A DNA stretch of 64,000 bases from Oreohelix idahoensis (taxonomy: Eukaryota; Mollusca; Gastropoda; Stylommatophora; Oreohelicidae): positions 33,990 to 97,989 of the forward strand of contig JAMPIV010017771.1 of NCBI GenBank assembly GCA_024509875.1. Reading direction: 5' to 3'. The notes under the pieces are model-generated. The model was not told the origin of the DNA. It made no database searches and worked only from the letters and a program-made list of their open reading frames with translations. Shown here one piece after another: positions 61,333-64,000 of the stretch (the stretch's first letter is position 1; every line of letters begins with the position of its first letter). A program made the translations under genes and the position numbers.

Positions 61333-63838
61333 AATCAACTTGTGAGCACTTGATAGACAGGTCTATAAAATGCTGCGCCACCGACGCAAACAAACGCGGG
61401 CGAAGATTTCCTTCTCTGTAACTTGTCATAACACGAGCAAAGAAACTCTGGAAATGCCAAGTAAACTACCATCATTATCATAAATTATGAATTGCGCACC
61501 AGAAATTCTATGGTTAATGCTCTGATCAGGATTGCTCTTTTTGGGATTTGAACAGCAACTAAAAATATATGTAATTATCGCGGTTGAAAAGCATTATCTT
61601 TGGTAATTGCCGAGGAAATCATTATGTTATCTGAATCATCGCAGAACAGCATTGAAATCCCACGAAATTTACAATTTAAAGCCGACGCGTACCTCTGTGA
61701 AAACAAGGGTTAGACCTGGGATTAGGTATATAAGACTGCTGAGATTCAATTCTGGACTCTAAAAATTTCATAGCCGAAAAGACGTCTAGTGGACTGACAC
61801 ATTGTTGCTGAGTTATTTGCCGGTTGAAGATCATGTGCTGAGTATAGTTATTTTAGTGATTTCTTGTTCATCGTGCTTGTTTTATCATTACGCGAATTAG
61901 GGTGAAGCGTTCATACAACTCAGTAGCATGGTATGAAGAAGTAGCATGTAATACTTGAACTCAGCAACATTAATGAAGTAATTAATGCCTTCAGGTTGAG
62001 TCCGTAATATTTAATCAAATGTACACACAGGATGATCATTTCAAATATGAGCAGAACATAAGTCCGTATAAGTCATGCATAAATTAATCAATAACGTAGA
62101 CTGCTGGTTTACGTGTCAATGTCCGTTTAAGGATACAATGCAGTATTGTCGTCAGAACATCACAGCTATATGCACGCGCAGATAGACATGGCTACCTGCC
62201 GACAGTGAGACTGCGAGTCTGAATAATTTCATTCATACGGATTGGACGATTATTCTCCTCCTTCTGAGGATTCTAGTTAAACACTAACCTCCATAAGTTT
62301 CCTCTCATATAGAGTTCTAGGACTGACCCTGGTCCATCATAAATGCACATATAAATGGCTATATCATGCCATTGAATTGGAAGGTTAGAAAACGCAGCTA
62401 TTCAGCTTGGCGGTCAAGTAACAAAGGGGTAGCGTCTCCTAGTTACCGACTGTGACCCAAACAACGCTAGACACGTCATAATCAATCGTGTATGGAGCGT
62501 TCAATAATTGAAACATCTATCGCAATATATTAAATGTCTTAACCTTTACAATTGCACGTCTGCTAATCTGTCAAGTTATTTGCTTATGTTTGTATCATAA
62601 GTATAATTGTGTCTTTACCTGCGATGTCAGGTTGATTAGGGGTTGTCTTCCCTTGTTTATTCATTCATTGTGTTTGACCTTTAGGGTCAGAGGTTGACAG
62701 TTCGGCGTGGGCCTATGGGAAGGTTTTTTTAAGCGGGAGTGAGATATACTTCCGGGAAGCCGGGAGGTCCTGTTTTTCTGAAGGGACCAAGAGTCCATTG
62801 TTTTTCGGGGAGAATCTTCGAAGTAACTGCTATGGCAGTTTTCCCCAGTGAATCTCTGTGCGTCGGGATGACGACAGAATTCCTTGTGTAGTTCTGAGGA
62901 TTCATTTACCAGGTAATACCGACCTTTATGCATTATTACGCTTTTCGGTGGCAGAACATGTAAAGGATTACCTAGGGTGAACAGCAGTTCACGGATCCGC
63001 CATTTCAGAACTTATATATTTGTGCTCGAGGTAGCCATCCAAGACTGTTAGTCTTATATTGTCCAGAAATCCAGTGACGAAGATATATTGTGGGAGCCGC
63101 AGATTGGCGGAACTTCTATCTACAATAAGTATTACTGCAGGGTTGGTGATAACCTATTTAACAGAAGTACACGGCCGACGTTAGGACGAGGCCTGTGCTT
63201 CCGGCTATTATACTACAGCCTGATATGTGCAATTGGCAGGAGTGCCAAGTTGCACCTGTGTGTCAAGGTAACTAAGGCATCTGACGCGTTTAGTCAGAGA
63301 CGCCAAGGGCGACGCTACGAACTGTCATTATTGAAGAACTTTGCTATTGACCATGCACGTCTATTCTGATGTTTACCTTTTTGAATGCCAAATGTATACC
63401 TATCGATGTCAGGTCAGCATGACCTTGTTACACTGACTGTTCCTGTTGATATTATGTGTGTTCCCGTCAATAAATGTCTTGAAACATGCCTGCAGTGTCA
63501 AAGCATCCTTGATTACTGCATGTGAGAGTATGGGTTGCAGGATCTACATCTATACGAGCCTAAACACATTCGCGTCTACATTCGCACTCTTAATCATCCG
63601 ACGACCCCCTAGAACTACACATCTAACAACATGTAAACTGTCTTGGGCCAGTGATCACCTCAACAAGAAAAGAAAAGACAGTTACATTTCTGGTGGACCA
63701 GTTACGTGGGCTCTTATGATACAGTGAGGTTTAAAAAGAACAGAGCGAGCATTTGACATTATTGTTGACATTTATGGATCCAGAAATTTACATTCCTGTT
63801 TGGCTGTTACATGTATGATGTCTCCAGTTTTGTCGAGA
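61330..63838. other. Gene-free right region with a polyadenylation-like signal
   Basis: No coding motif is seen. The stretch 62,640-63,480 is richer in GC and ends with CAATAAATGTCTTGAAAC (AATAAA at about 63,470), which could be an untranslated 3' region or part of an unrecognised LTR. The 93-codon frame at 63,088-63,369 has no motif. Confidence 0.4.
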
Positions 63839-63844
63839 AAGTTA

Positions 63845-63887
63845 CAAAAAAAAAAAAAAAAACAAAAAAAAAAAAAAAAAAAAATAA

Positions 63888-63952
<65 letters not shown>

Positions 63953-64000
63953 CCCCAACACACCGCCCAAACGCCAGCCACAGCACACCACAACCCCCAA
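63845..64000. repeat. Poly-A tract and CA-rich tail at the window edge
   Basis: Roughly 100 bp of A with few interruptions, then about 50 bp containing only C, A and few G or T. It may be a retroposon tail or a low-quality contig region. Confidence 0.9.

Overview
The window is eukaryotic, metazoan repeat-rich DNA. It is AT-rich and full of (TA)n and (GATA)n microsatellites. I found no convincing single-copy host gene, no rRNA or functional tRNA gene, no CRISPR array and no bacterial operon. Almost everything recognisable is a transposable element: Ty3/Gypsy LTR elements, several RTE-like and RNase H-bearing non-LTR (LINE) fragments, tRNA-derived SINEs, a Tc1-type transposon and a possible hAT-like element. 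A marine invertebrate, perhaps a mollusc or other lophotrochozoan, would fit the LINE types, but this is inference.

Region 1 (1-9.5 kb) starts with a 358-codon open frame carrying a zinc knuckle, a retroviral-type aspartic protease and, unexpectedly, an RRM-like C-terminus. A lone Ty3/Gypsy RNase H fragment follows, then a truncated LTR of the family described below. Region 2 (9.5-31 kb) is a LINE and SINE graveyard: RNase H LINE 3' ends, an RTE LINE interrupted by another LINE, an RTE endonuclease fragment, a 2.46-kb solo LTR with a perfect target-site duplication (TSD), an RTE 3' end, a tRNA-SINE and a second LINE split by a roughly 310-bp insertion.

Region 3 (32,282-49,909) is the centrepiece. 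One Ty3/Gypsy element on the minus strand (2.4-kb LTRs, TSD CACAG) carries a second, complete one (36,649-45,269; 1.97-kb LTRs, TSD TTCTT) inside its integrase region. The pol order is gag-protease-integrase-RT-RNase H, so integrase precedes RT as in Copia; this is the hallmark of the Gmr1-like branch of Ty3/Gypsy. Both gag proteins carry a SCAN-like capsid segment, which agrees with the published idea that vertebrate SCAN domains came from Gmr1-like gag. The LTR pairs look about 99.7% identical by eye, yet the inner pol is frameshifted and the outer copy has lost protease and the integrase core.

Region 4 (50-64 kb) has minisatellites, a second copy of a 310-bp dispersed repeat, a LINE 3' end with TSD, a possible hAT-like MITE, a decayed RTE fragment and a decayed Tc1-type element inserted in a (TA)n array. 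The window ends in a long poly-A tract and a CA-rich tail.
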